From NCBI GenBank assembly GCA_007694905.1, contig REEU01000142.1, positions 1 through 64,000 of the forward strand: a stretch of 64,000 bases of DNA, read 5' to 3'. Source of the stretch: Gammaproteobacteria bacterium. Lineage in GTDB: Bacteria; Pseudomonadota; Gammaproteobacteria; Pseudomonadales; Azotimanducaceae. The translations under genes and the position numbers were made by a program. Shown in pieces: positions 45,262 to 54,389 of the stretch. Numbering within the stretch: position 1 is the first letter of the stretch; every line of letters starts with the position of its first letter. The notes under the pieces are model-generated. The model saw nothing but the letters and a program-made list of their open reading frames with translations. It was not told where the DNA came from and made no database searches.

Positions 45262-46299
45262 TCAATCGAGCAGCCGCGCGATGACGTCGGCGCGCTGTGC
45301 CAGAGCTTGGGCCAGGGCGAACTGATGCCGCGCGCGATCCAGATTCTGCCCGGGCCTCCGAATGCGAAAATAGTGATCGCCGACCAGAAAGTCCGTCAGG
45401 AAGCGGACGCCGAGCATGAACGCCATGTGTGCCGGAGCGGATGGCAAAGCACGGCGCTCCGCAGAGGACAGGCGTCCTTCGAGACCGTCGACATAGCCCA
45501 GCACGGCAGCCTCGAGGATGGCGTCCCGGACCCGGCCGCCCGCAGGATCATCTTCCGCGCCGGTACTCGCCGCCGAGCGCAGCATGTCACCGAAGTCCCA
45601 CTCGAGCCGGCCCGGCATCACCGTGTCGTAGTCCACCGCCAGCGCCGTACTCCGGTCTGCCGCGAACAGCAGATTGGTGAATTTGGTGTCACCATGAATC
45701 ACCCGCGAGTACGACGGCGGCTCCGAGCCCTGTGCATGCTGCTCGCGCAACTCGAGCACCGACTCGAGAGCAGCCCGAGCCTTGCCGCGCCGCGTGGCCG
45801 ACGCCTGCACAAGGGCACGGTCGAAGGCCTCGAGCCGCGCGGTCAGATCATGAAAACCGGGCAGCACCGGATGCAGCCGCTCGGGATCGAAGTCCGCCAG
45901 GGCGCCGACGAAGCGCGCAAAGCCCCCCGCTCCGCACCGCGCCTCATGGCGATCTCCGGGACGCTCGATCTGGAACCGATCCGGCAGCCAGCGCAACGCT
46001 CGCCACAATCCCGTGGCGTCCAGCGTCCTGAAAGCACCGTCCAGGGTTCGCACAGGACCCGGCCAGCCCGCGCTGGGATCCTTCGCCTCGAGGTGGCACA
46101 GCACGGCCTCGACGTTGTCCTGCACTGCATCCGGATCAGGGAACACAGCTGGATTGAGCCATTGCAGCAGCAGGGCTCCGCCCGCCCCCTCGACGCGGAA
46201 GCTCTCGTTGATGTGGCCACCGGCCACCAGGTCGACGGCGCCAGTTGCGCCGTAGCGCGCGGCCACGCGCTGCGCGTCCGCAAGCGATGGACGCTGCAT
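45262..46299 (-). CDS. N-acetylhexosamine 1-kinase-like phosphotransferase
   Basis: A 345-residue APH-fold kinase resembling bifidobacterial Nah[16 protein letters not shown] is the nucleotide loop, [20 protein letters not shown] follows it, and the catalytic and metal-binding Asp are in [13 protein letters not shown] and [11 protein letters not shown]. NahK phosphorylates GlcNAc or GalNAc at C1. The start overlaps the stop of a GH20 hexosaminidase (TGATG), so released GlcNAc or GalNAc is the likely substrate. The kinase is the second gene of that pair and ends 32 bases before the VOC gene. Confidence 0.82.
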   Translation of the reverse strand: MQRPSLADAQRVAARYGATGAVDLVAGGHINESFRVEGAGGALLLQWLNPAVFPDPDAVQDNVEAVLCHLEAKDPSAGWPGPVRTLDGAFRTLDATGLWRALRWLPDRFQIERPGDRHEARCGAGGFARFVGALADFDPERLHPVLPGFHDLTARLEAFDRALVQASATRRGKARAALESVLELREQHAQGSEPPSYSRVIHGDTKFTNLLFAADRSTALAVDYDTVMPGRLEWDFGDMLRSAASTGAEDDPAGGRVRDAILEAAVLGYVDGLEGRLSSAERRALPSAPAHMAFMLGVRFLTDFLVGDHYFRIRRPGQNLDRARHQFALAQALAQRADVIARLLD

Positions 46300-48410
46300 C
46301 AGGAACGCGACTCCAGCCAGTCGCCGATGGGGCGAAGTGCCGCCAGCTCGGTTTCGGCAACGGCCTCAGTCGCAATCCGGACCAGTTCGCCAAAGCGTTG
46401 CCGCAGCGCCATTCCGGGTGTTTCGCCGGCGATGACCGCGTCCACCAGTTCGTCCAGAAGGTCCGCCAGATCCGCAAGCTGCTCAATGCGATCAGCGAGT
46501 GCCGCGAAGTGCCGCGAGCGCTGCTCCAGCGCGGCGAGCTGCACCGGCAGCATGCGCCAGCGGCCGGCGAAATCCCGCAAAGTCACCTGCGCGGATACGT
46601 CCTCGGGGTCCGCAGCCACTGCGAACAGCGCCGTGCGCAACTGCCACAAAGCGGGACTGTCCGGCGGCAGCAGATCCACGGGCCGGTGGAGGGGAGTATC
46701 TGCGTCGTAGGGCCGCTGTGGCGGACGCCCTTCGCGCCGCGACGCCAGCCCCCCGACGCCCAGCAGGCGCTTGTACCAGCGCACGGGCTCCAGCGCCTCC
46801 AGCAGCGTTTCCACGGCAAGACGTTCATAGGGCTCGACGCCAAGGCGCCACAGCATTGCCGGGTCGCCCGTCAGGGGTCGGCAGTCTGTGACCCGCTCGA
46901 GATGGGTCAGCCAACCGGGAAGCCGGCGTTCGAAGGACGCCTCGTCCGCCGCGACAGGGTCCGACCACAGGCGCTCGGCCACCGCGGCGAGGCGTCCGTA
47001 CAGACGCGCATCCAGCAGTTCCTGAGTCACCAGTTCCGACCACAGGCAGGCTTCGCCACCAAGTAGAGCGCCGCGACCGGCGACCGCCGTAACGGACCTG
47101 GCAGTGGCCGCCGCGGCCGCCTGCAGCGCAAGGATCCCATCCCCCACGTCCGCCAGCTGCGGCTCAGTGGCGAGCGTGGCTTCTGCTGCAGCCAGCTCCG
47201 CCGTTGGCGCGGCGGGATCGAAGCGGTAGTGCAGTCGCGCCGGATAGTTCAGGTCCAGATACCAGCCCGCCGAGTACAGCGCGTCATGACCCGCCGCCAG
47301 CGCAGCTTCCAGGGTCGCGGCGCCTCGCCAGGCTTGCACAGTCATGGCCGCCGGCATGGCCGGATGCAGCACCTCGTCCCAACCCACCGCCCGGCGATTG
47401 CGTTGTGCCAGCATGGCCACCACACCCCGGGTGAACCAGGCCTGCACGGCGGCCGCGTCGCTGAGCCCTGCGGCCGCCATCCAGGCCCGGCGGCGCGCGT
47501 CCTCGAAGGCGTAAACATCCGGATGCACCTCATCGCCGCCAAGGTGCACGTAGGTGTCCGGAAACAGCTCCACCAGATCGTCCAGCACAGCCTCGAGGAG
47601 CCCCCAGGTCGCGTCCAGAGATGGATCCAGGGCGTAGCGCGAGGGTCCGAAGGCCCGCGGCAGGGTAGCCGGGGCAGGCCCCGCCGCAAGCTCCGGGTGG
47701 GCATGCAGGATGGCGCCTGCATGCCCAGGCACGTCGAGCTCAGGAACGATGCGAATGCCGCGGGCCGTCGCCGCCGCCACCAGTTCGGCCACCTCCTCCA
47801 CCCGAAGGTAACCTCCGCTACCCGAAAGCTCATGCAGCCGTGGACAGCGCCGGCTCTCGAAGCGAAAGCCCTGATCGTCGTTCAGATGCAGGTGGAGCAC
47901 GTTGATTCCTGCTGCGGCCAGGCCATCGAGGGTTCGAAGCAGGGTCGGCAGATCGAGGAAGTGGCGGGCCAGATCCAGCAGTACGCCGCGCCAGGGCAGG
48001 CGCGGTGCGTCTTCGAGCAGCAAAGCCGTCAGGAACGTGCCCTCGCCGTCGCCATCGAGCAGCTGCAGGCAGCGCTCGAGCCCGTGGGCGGCGCCCCACG
48101 GCGTCGCAGCGTCGAGTTCGGCGCCGGTGGTCGTGATACGCAGACGATAGCTTTCGTCGTCGCCGAGTGCCGGATGGGTTCCTGCGGCGGTCGTGGTGCC
48201 GAGCCGCAGGGTGGCGGCATCCTCAGTCGCGGTGCCCAGCAGGCGGCCGAATCGGGCCTGGAAGCGTCGGGCGAGTTCGACCACCGGCGGCGGCGCGCCC
48301 GGTGGATACTCGATGCGAAGCCCCCCGCCGAGATCGAGTCGACCCCAACGCGGTTCCAATCGCAGCGGTCGTGGCAGCAGACCATGGCCCGCATGCTTGC
48401 TGGAGTTCAT
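46299..48410 (-). CDS. GH20 beta-N-acetylhexosaminidase without signal peptide
   Basis: About 703 residues from ATG 48410 (a GTG at 48419 is the alternative). The N-terminal GH20b domain is followed by the catalytic barrel, with WRGVLLDLARHFLDLPTLLR at its start, HLHLNDDQGFRFES, VPELDVPGHAGA, and the catalytic Asp-Glu pair in YVHLGGDEVHPD. The last third adds an unusual helical extension of about 200 residues. No signal peptide is seen, so it acts in the cytoplasm on imported chitobiose, muropeptide or glycan fragments and hands GlcNAc or GalNAc to the NahK-like kinase. Confidence 0.9.
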   Translation of the reverse strand: MNSSKHAGHGLLPRPLRLEPRWGRLDLGGGLRIEYPPGAPPPVVELARRFQARFGRLLGTATEDAATLRLGTTTAAGTHPALGDDESYRLRITTTGAELDAATPWGAAHGLERCLQLLDGDGEGTFLTALLLEDAPRLPWRGVLLDLARHFLDLPTLLRTLDGLAAAGINVLHLHLNDDQGFRFESRRCPRLHELSGSGGYLRVEEVAELVAAATARGIRIVPELDVPGHAGAILHAHPELAAGPAPATLPRAFGPSRYALDPSLDATWGLLEAVLDDLVELFPDTYVHLGGDEVHPDVYAFEDARRRAWMAAAGLSDAAAVQAWFTRGVVAMLAQRNRRAVGWDEVLHPAMPAAMTVQAWRGAATLEAALAAGHDALYSAGWYLDLNYPARLHYRFDPAAPTAELAAAEATLATEPQLADVGDGILALQAAAAATARSVTAVAGRGALLGGEACLWSELVTQELLDARLYGRLAAVAERLWSDPVAADEASFERRLPGWLTHLERVTDCRPLTGDPAMLWRLGVEPYERLAVETLLEALEPVRWYKRLLGVGGLASRREGRPPQRPYDADTPLHRPVDLLPPDSPALWQLRTALFAVAADPEDVSAQVTLRDFAGRWRMLPVQLAALEQRSRHFAALADRIEQLADLADLLDELVDAVIAGETPGMALRQRFGELVRIATEAVAETELAALRPIGDWLESRS

Positions 48411-48484
48411 GTCCTGCACCAGTTGTTCGCTGCCTGTCCTTCTGCGAGACTTCCGCGCCTTCCCCGATCCACCCCGGAGTCGCC

Positions 48485-49078
48485 ATGGACATCCAGGCCC
48501 GCATGCGGGAGATCATCGCCGCTGAAGCCCGTGCGGTCGCTGCCATCGAAGTCGACGACGACTTCGAGCGGGCCGTACGCATGATGCACGACTGCCGCGG
48601 CAAGATCCTCACCACCGGCATCGGCAAGGCCGGGTACATGGCGAACAAGTTCGCGGCGACCCTCTGCTCCACCGCGACACCTGCCCACTTCATTCATCCC
48701 GCGGAAGCCGCCCACGGTGATCTCGGCCTGGTAAGGCCCCGCGACTGCATCGTCGCCTTCTCCACCAGCGGCAAGTCCAACGAAGTGATCGAGATGCTGG
48801 AACTGGCCCGACACCTGGGCCTGGAGACCATCATCGGCGTCACCTCCCATCCAGACTCGGCGCTGCGGGAGTTGTCCGACGTGGTCTTGAACATGGGCGT
48901 GATCGAAGAGCCCTGCCCCCTCGGCCTGACCCCGAGCGCGAGCATCGCGGTGATGCTGGCGATCAGCGATGCACTGGCGCTGACCCTGATGGAACTGAAG
49001 GGCATCAATCAGCACGACTACGGCCTGCGCCACCACGGCGGCTACCTCGGCCGCCGCTCGCGCACCGACAACGTCTGA
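48485..49078 (+). CDS. Stand-alone SIS-domain sugar isomerase
   Basis: A 197-residue SIS domain of the KpsF/GutQ (arabinose-5-phosphate isomerase) type: ILTTGIGKAGYMANKFAATL, STATPAHFIHPAEAAHGDLG and VAFSTSGKSNEVIEMLELAR. The two CBS domains that normally follow in KdsD/GutQ (about 330 residues in total) are missing; the protein ends shortly after the SIS fold. GGAG precedes the ATG. It is divergent from the hexosaminidase gene, so it might act on an amino-sugar phosphate instead. Alternatively it could serve Kdo synthesis without CBS regulation. Confidence 0.85.
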   Translation: MDIQARMREIIAAEARAVAAIEVDDDFERAVRMMHDCRGKILTTGIGKAGYMANKFAATLCSTATPAHFIHPAEAAHGDLGLVRPRDCIVAFSTSGKSNEVIEMLELARHLGLETIIGVTSHPDSALRELSDVVLNMGVIEEPCPLGLTPSASIAVMLAISDALALTLMELKGINQHDYGLRHHGGYLGRRSRTDNV

Positions 49079-49154
49079 CCGGGCGGCGCGTACAGCAAGG
49101 GTTCCAGAGGCCTATGGAGGCAGGCCGACCGCGTGCGGCGGCCCGGAGGGCGGC

Positions 49155-50183
49155 TCAGCGACGCGGCGACATGAGGCTGTGAACGACGCCGTACTGGCTG
49201 CCGTCATCGAGGCCGAACAGCTCGGCGCAGGCCATGAAGAACATGCGCCAGCGCTGCAGCCAGATGCTGACGGATTCGGGACCGTAGGTCCCCACCAGCT
49301 GATCCGCCACCCGCGTCCGCTGCGCGTCCAGCTTCGCCAGCCAGTCGTTACAGGTGCGCTGGTAATGGGTGCCCTCCAACCACCAGCGCTGCTCCAGCGT
49401 CACTACATCCGGAAACTGAGCGAACTGATCCTCCCGCGGCATGATTCCGCCGGTGAAGAAGTGCTGCTCCATCCAGCCGTCACCCTGCTGATAGTGGTAG
49501 CCGACATCCCGATGGCAGAAGACATGGGTGAACAGCCTGCCGTCCGAATGCAGCCAACCGGCGACGCGGCGCAGCAGCGCATCGTAGTTGTGCATGTGCT
49601 CGAACATCTCCACCGAGAGCACGCGATCGAAGCGGGCATCGCTGTCGTACTCAGCGACGTTCGCCGTCACCACCTCCAGGTGGTCGTAGCCCGCCGCGCG
49701 GGCGCGGCCCTCGATGTGCTCACGCTGACCGTGGGAATTGGACAGCGCCGTGATCCGGCTCGACGGGTAGTGCTCCGCCAGCCACAACGCCAGCGAACCC
49801 CAGCCGCAGCCGAGATCCATCAACTGCATGCCATCCTCGACGCCCGCCCGCTCACAGGTCAGTGCCAGCATGCGCGCCTCGGCGGTGTCGAGACTGACGT
49901 CAGGCGCATCGTAATAGGCGCAGCTGTACTTCAGACGCCGGCCGAGCACGGTCTCGAAGAATACGGCCGGCACCTCGTAGTGCTGGGCGTTCGCGGTGTC
50001 CGTCGCGAGCGCAATGGGGCCCTCCCGCAGGCTGTCGAAGAACGCAGCCTGACGCCGGGCACGCAGATCGGGACGGCCCCCCGCTTCATCTCGCAGGCGC
50101 TGACGAATCAGCCGGCGCATACCGAAGCGGGCCAGGGCATCCGGAATCCAGCCCTGCTCGCAAAGCGTGGTGGCATCGATCAC
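49155..50183 (-). CDS. Cyclopropane-fatty-acid-synthase-like methyltransferase
   Basis: A 342-residue SAM-dependent enzyme of the CFA synthase/coclaurine methyltransferase group. The SAM motif is LMDLGCGWGSLALWLAEHYP, preceded by HYEVPAVFFETVLGRRLKYS and YYDAPDVSLDTAEARMLALT, typical of the family. VEMFEHMHNYDALLRR and HVFCHRDVGYHY follow. It is shorter than Cfa (about 380-420) at the N-terminus. The GTG start overlaps the end of the scar ORF (GTGA). The neighbouring acyl-CoA desaturase suggests it methylates unsaturated acyl chains. Confidence 0.85.
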   Translation of the reverse strand: MIDATTLCEQGWIPDALARFGMRRLIRQRLRDEAGGRPDLRARRQAAFFDSLREGPIALATDTANAQHYEVPAVFFETVLGRRLKYSCAYYDAPDVSLDTAEARMLALTCERAGVEDGMQLMDLGCGWGSLALWLAEHYPSSRITALSNSHGQREHIEGRARAAGYDHLEVVTANVAEYDSDARFDRVLSVEMFEHMHNYDALLRRVAGWLHSDGRLFTHVFCHRDVGYHYQQGDGWMEQHFFTGGIMPREDQFAQFPDVVTLEQRWWLEGTHYQRTCNDWLAKLDAQRTRVADQLVGTYGPESVSIWLQRWRMFFMACAELFGLDDGSQYGVVHSLMSPRR

Positions 50184-50616
50184 GGGTGCAGACCCCGCTT
50201 AACTCCCACCACCAGGGGCGCGGGCCAACGTGAGCCCGGTGGTTTCTTGAACAGGATTTGGACGTCACCGATGGTGCGTTCAAGCAAGCCGCCCTCGCAG
50301 TACGCCAGAACGAAGCGCTTGATGAAATCCACGGCATGCCGGTAGCGCTCGTAGCACTGATCCTCGGTGGTCGTGGCCAGGATCAGCACCATGCCCTCAT
50401 CCGTAAGCAGGTCTTCGAGGCGCCGGGTGAAGTTGGGGTCGTTGTAGACGATGACGCCGGTGTCCACGCGGACATCCGTGCCGTCGAGTTCGAGGCTACG
50501 GATGTAGCCGCCGGGACGAAGATCCCGCTTGAAAACAGTGACCTCGTGCCGGCGAGCCAGGAGGCCGGCGCGCTGAGGCCATAGACACCGGTGACGATCA
50601 GGCCGATTCGAGTCAT
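50180..50616 (-). pseudogene. Scar joining an amine-oxidase N-terminus to pieces of a Cfa synthase
   Basis: Read on the minus strand, this stretch starts MTRIGLIVTGVYGLSA, the FAD motif of a flavin amine oxidase. After a frame change it continues LLARRHEVTVFKRDLRPGGY and VDTGVIVYNDPNF of the same family, then breaks off after about 70 residues. It next reads ATTTEDQCYERYRHAVDFIK, from the middle of a Cfa-type methyltransferase, and directly AYCEGGLLERTIGDVQILFK, the C-terminus of such an enzyme. At least two deletions and one frameshift thus collapsed an amine oxidase-to-Cfa operon to 440 bases. The remaining frame is open to 50180, where the living methyltransferase begins. Confidence 0.75.
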
Positions 50617-50665
50617 GGGCACGCCTCGCTGCCGCCCGGAGGCGGCAGCTCATGACCATTGCCCT

Positions 50666-51625
50666 TCAGGCAGCCTGCATGCGACGGGGCGAGGGCATGC
50701 CTTCGCGCACGTGGTAGGGCACGCGTTTCAGATCCCACACCAGGCCAAACTTCTCCAGGACCTTCAGGAAGTACCAGCCAATGTCCAACTCCCACCAGTA
50801 GAAGCCGAGCCGGGCGGAGGCCGGGAAATGGTGGTGATTATTGTGCCAGGACTCACCGAACGTCACCGGTGACAGCCACAGGTTGTTACGGCTCTCATCG
50901 CCCGTCGTATAGCGCTTTTTACCGAACACGTGCACCAGCGAATTGATGGTGAACGTGGCGTGGTAGGCGAGCACGGTACTGATCACACCGCCCCAGACGA
51001 GGACCTGCCAACCGCTGGTCCCGGTCTGCGGCCAGATCGTCCCGACCAGCACGCCGAGGCCCCAAAGCGCCGTGAATGTCACCACGGGCACCAGGAGGTC
51101 AAACCGGTCTAAGAAGCGGATTTCAGGATACTTGGCGAAATCCTCGATCAGCTCGGTCCGAGTACGGAAGTTGCCCCGGGTCAGGAACCAGCCGAAGTGG
51201 CTCCAGAGGAAGCTGTGCGTCACCGGGGAGTGATGATCCTCCTCGGTGTCTGAGTGCTTGTGGTGATGCCGATGATGCGCCGCCCACCACAGGGGGCCGC
51301 GCTGCACCGCCGACGCTCCCATGAGCGCCAGGACGAACTGCATGCCGCGTCCACAGCGGAATGCGCGGTGGGAAAAATAGCGATGGTAGCCGACGGTGAT
51401 GCCCAGCACGCGCACCGCGTACATCGCGAACATCACGGCCACGGCAAACAGGCTGACACCGGTCAGAATGGCCGCCAGACAGGCGACGTGCAGCAGGATG
51501 AAAGGCAGGCAGCGCAACAGGCTGATGCTGTTGTCGTTGTCCTCTTCCCGTCCCGGCGCGCCATGATAGACGTCGAACCACTGGATCAGGCTCTTCAGCG
51601 GTCGGCGGAGGGTCGAACTGCTCAC
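50666..51625 (-). CDS. Acyl-CoA/fatty acid desaturase
   Basis: About 319 residues from GTG 51625 (AGGAG ten bases upstream); a TTG at 51649 adds eight residues. The three His boxes of membrane desaturases are HRYFSH, HRHHHKHSD and HNNHHHFP. About four membrane helices surround them (LPFILLHVACLAAILTGVSL, VLALMGA, LLVPVVTFTALWGLGVLVG). It is of the delta-9 stearoyl-CoA desaturase class and makes a cis double bond for membrane fluidity. It stands upstream of the scar and the Cfa-like gene, so its product may be the alkene that the methyltransferase modifies. Confidence 0.92.
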   Translation of the reverse strand: MSSSTLRRPLKSLIQWFDVYHGAPGREEDNDNSISLLRCLPFILLHVACLAAILTGVSLFAVAVMFAMYAVRVLGITVGYHRYFSHRAFRCGRGMQFVLALMGASAVQRGPLWWAAHHRHHHKHSDTEEDHHSPVTHSFLWSHFGWFLTRGNFRTRTELIEDFAKYPEIRFLDRFDLLVPVVTFTALWGLGVLVGTIWPQTGTSGWQVLVWGGVISTVLAYHATFTINSLVHVFGKKRYTTGDESRNNLWLSPVTFGESWHNNHHHFPASARLGFYWWELDIGWYFLKVLEKFGLVWDLKRVPYHVREGMPSPRRMQAA

Positions 51626-51816
51626 TCCAGAAACACTCCTCGAAAACAAGCGGGGACCGCGTCGGAATCAACGACGGCCACGATCGCGTGATGACTTGCC
51701 CTCAAGGAAGAATACCCGAAGGCGGGCGCCAGAACACCATCCCGCGGCATCATGCAGCGGGCCGATGAACCGCAGATGACTTCCAGTGTGCAGATGGCCG
51801 CCGCCGGACCGATGAT

Positions 51817-52641
51817 TCAGACGCTCGGCCGGCTGCCATGGATGGTGATCCGATGCATCAGCCGGTGGGCCGGGAAGTAATCGTTCACGGGCTTGTGCTG
51901 GGTGTGCCGGTTGTCCCAGAAGGCGATCGCGCCTGGCGTCCACCGGAATCGGCAGACGAACTCGGGCGCCCTGACGTGGCTGAACAGAAAATCCAGCAGC
52001 GCCCGACTCTCCCGCGGCTTCATACCCTCGACGTGGGTGGTGAACAGGCTGTTGACGTACAGCCCCCGATCACCGCTGACCGGATGGCGCACCACCACCG
52101 GGTGGGACACCGGGGGGTGGGCCGCCACTGCGTCGGCCAGCCGTTCGCGACCTCCAGGCGCCGCCAAGCTTTCCTTGAACCCGTAGCTGAAGTCATGGAT
52201 CGCCGTCAGCGAGGACAGGAAGGACTGCATGGTGTCGGACAGGGCCGCGAAGGCGGCGGTCATGCTCGCCCATTGGGTGTCGCCGCCTGTCTCCGGCACC
52301 ACACGGGCCAGCAGCAGGGTGCCGAGCGGCGGCTCCTCGCGGAACGTCATGTCCGAATGCCATTGCTCGATGAGCGTCGGCCGCTCCGACGTGCTCTCCA
52401 GAATGGTGACTTCCGGGATGCTATCCACGGTGGCATAGGCCGGATGCCCATGCAGCGGGCCAAACGCGGCGGCAAAGTCCCGTTGCTGCGCCGGCGTGAG
52501 ATTCTGGTCGCGAAAGAACAGGACGCCGTGGGTCGCCAGCGCCTGCTCGAACTCGGCCACCTCCTGATCAGAGAGCGGCCGGGTCAGGTCCGCGCCAGAT
52601 ACCAGCGCACCAATGTGGGGCGCAACCCGATCGAATCGCAT
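51817..52641 (-). CDS. TauD/TfdA family Fe(II)/2-oxoglutarate dioxygenase
   Basis: A 274-residue dioxygenase. The iron-binding H-x-D is in IEQWHSDMTFREEPP. The distal His and 2-oxoglutarate Arg are in FWDNRHTQHKPVND and RLMHRITIHGSRP. Length and motifs match the alpha-ketoglutarate-dependent taurine/2,4-D dioxygenase family. The substrate may be taurine, another sulfonate, an alkyl sulfate or a carboxylate; no transporter adjoins to decide. The ATG at 52641 directly follows a GTG (52644) that may also be used. It is divergent from the aldolase-like gene. Confidence 0.9.
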   Translation of the reverse strand: MRFDRVAPHIGALVSGADLTRPLSDQEVAEFEQALATHGVLFFRDQNLTPAQQRDFAAAFGPLHGHPAYATVDSIPEVTILESTSERPTLIEQWHSDMTFREEPPLGTLLLARVVPETGGDTQWASMTAAFAALSDTMQSFLSSLTAIHDFSYGFKESLAAPGGRERLADAVAAHPPVSHPVVVRHPVSGDRGLYVNSLFTTHVEGMKPRESRALLDFLFSHVRAPEFVCRFRWTPGAIAFWDNRHTQHKPVNDYFPAHRLMHRITIHGSRPSV

Positions 52642-52694
52642 CACCTCAATGCCGCTCCTGCGTCGCTGGCCGGCGGGCAGTGTAAGCTTGCCCG

Positions 52695-53309
52695 ATGACC
52701 GAAGCCGTCATTCAGTTTCAGTATGCTCTCGGGGCCGCAACCCCAGCTGCGGCAGCCGCCGCTGCCACGCTCGCGCCACTGCTGCAGCACGCCCAGGCGC
52801 TGGGAGTGATGGGCCGGGATCCGGACCGTTACGATAGCATCGCATTCGGCAACCTGAGCTTCGGCCCCGCCGCCGGACACGGGTTCTGGATCACGGCCAC
52901 GCAAACAGCGGATCAACCCATCCTCAATCAAGAAGATGTGATCTTAATTAAGGACTTCAGCATAGCAGACAACAGCCTGCGCGCCTCCGGCAGGCGACCA
53001 CCCTCGTCGGAGACCCTGTCGCACGCTGCCATCCACGGCCGCCGCAGCGGCCTGCCCACCTGGGTGCTGCACGGACACGCTCCCGCGCTCTGGGCCCGGG
53101 CCCGAGCCGCCCCCGAACCCGGCCTCTGGACCGTGACCGACCCCCGTGCGGCCAACGGTACCGTAGCCATGGCACAGGCGATCGCCGCTGCCACGACCGG
53201 CGCTTCCGGGCTCATCGTCATGGGTGGCCACCAGGACGGCGTGCTAGCCTATGGCCCGGATGCAGCGGCCGTTCTGGCCCTGCTCACCTCGGTACTCGAG
53301 GCCACTTGA
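52695..53309 (+). CDS. Class II aldolase/adducin-like protein upstream of mtnA
   Basis: A 204-residue protein that follows the class II aldolase/adducin fold in outline: YDSIAFGNLSFG with FWITATQTADQP (usually FGN-S-x-R...ISGTQT), SSETLSHAAIHG, and the metal-binding WVLHGHAPALW (H-x-H). The C-terminal metal His could be that in MGGHQDGVL. mtnA begins 25 bases downstream. Fuculose-like aldolases next to MtnA form the DHAP shunt for 5-methylthioribose in some bacteria, and MtnB (a dehydratase of the same fold) belongs to the full methionine salvage. Either role would fit; the sequence is divergent, so confidence is moderate. Confidence 0.6.
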   Translation: MTEAVIQFQYALGAATPAAAAAAATLAPLLQHAQALGVMGRDPDRYDSIAFGNLSFGPAAGHGFWITATQTADQPILNQEDVILIKDFSIADNSLRASGRRPPSSETLSHAAIHGRRSGLPTWVLHGHAPALWARARAAPEPGLWTVTDPRAANGTVAMAQAIAAATTGASGLIVMGGHQDGVLAYGPDAAAVLALLTSVLEAT

Positions 53310-53333
53310 GACACCTTTTCTCAGGATTCACCC

Positions 53334-54389
53334 ATGCCCAGTGTCGATGAACTGCCCCGCGCCGTCCGCCATCAGGACGCGACCGTGTTCCTGCTCGATC
53401 AGCGCCGCCTGCCCGGAGAGGTGGTGATCGAGGCGTACACGGACGCCATGAGCGTGGAGCGGGCCATCCGCGAGATGCGGGTCAGGGGCGCGCCGGCCAT
53501 CGGCATGGCTGCGGCATGGGCCCTGGTGGTCGAACTCGAGCGCTCCGCGGAGCGGGATCCGCAGCAGGTCCGGCGCCACATCGAGCAACTCGCCGGACGC
53601 CTGCGGGCAGCGCGCCCGACGGCGGTCAATCTGGCCTGGGCCGTCGATCGCATGCTGGTTCGCCTGGCCCGAGCACCGGCGGAGCGGGATGCACTGATCG
53701 CGCAGCTCGCAGACGAGGCCCAGCGCATCGAGGATGAGGACCGGGCCATCTGCCGGGCAATCGGCGAGCACGGCCTCACGCTGCTACGTCCCGACTGCGG
53801 CGTACTCACCCATTGCAATGCCGGGGCACTTGCCGTGTCCGAGCGCGGTACCGCGCTGGCACCGCTGTATGCCGCCGGGGAACGGAGGCTGCCGGTGCGC
53901 ATTTTCGCCGACGAGACCCGCCCGGTGCTGCAGGGCGCCCGGCTCACCGCCTGGGAACTGGGGCAGGCAGGCCTCGACGTGACCTTGATCTGCGACAACA
54001 TGGTGGCCGCGCTGATGGCCGAGGGGGCCATCGATCTGGTCCTCGTGGGAACGGATCGGGTCACGGCAAACGGCGACGTGGTCAACAAGATCGGTACCCT
54101 CGGGGTCGCGATCCTGGCCCATCACTTCGGCATCCCGTTCTACGTCGCCTGCCCGTCGTCCACCTTCGATGCGGCCACGGCGCGGGGCGTGGAAGTGGAG
54201 ATCGAGGAGCGGGATGCAACCGAGGTGACCCACGTCGGCGGGGTCGCCATTGCTCCGGCCGGAGTCAAGGTGCGCAATCCGGCCTTCGACGTCACGCCAG
54301 CGGATCTGGTCACCGGCATCATCACCGAGTACGGTATTGCCCGGGCACCCCTGGGCATCAATCTGCGGCAACTGCTCAGCGCGGCATGA
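53334..54389 (+). CDS. mtnA: S-methyl-5-thioribose-1-phosphate isomerase
   Basis: A 351-residue enzyme that isomerises 5-methylthioribose 1-phosphate to the ribulose form. Signature motifs are EMRVRGAPAIGMAAAWAL, the catalytic Cys in LTHCNAGALAV, CDNMVAALM, and the catalytic Asp in VGTDRVTANGDVVNKIGT. Length and motifs are standard. It overlaps the AAC(3) gene by four bases (ATGA). No mtnB, mtnC, mtnD or mtnK-like gene lies within the window, so either the rest is elsewhere or a short aldolase-based path is used. Confidence 0.95.
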   Translation: MPSVDELPRAVRHQDATVFLLDQRRLPGEVVIEAYTDAMSVERAIREMRVRGAPAIGMAAAWALVVELERSAERDPQQVRRHIEQLAGRLRAARPTAVNLAWAVDRMLVRLARAPAERDALIAQLADEAQRIEDEDRAICRAIGEHGLTLLRPDCGVLTHCNAGALAVSERGTALAPLYAAGERRLPVRIFADETRPVLQGARLTAWELGQAGLDVTLICDNMVAALMAEGAIDLVLVGTDRVTANGDVVNKIGTLGVAILAHHFGIPFYVACPSSTFDAATARGVEVEIEERDATEVTHVGGVAIAPAGVKVRNPAFDVTPADLVTGIITEYGIARAPLGINLRQLLSAA

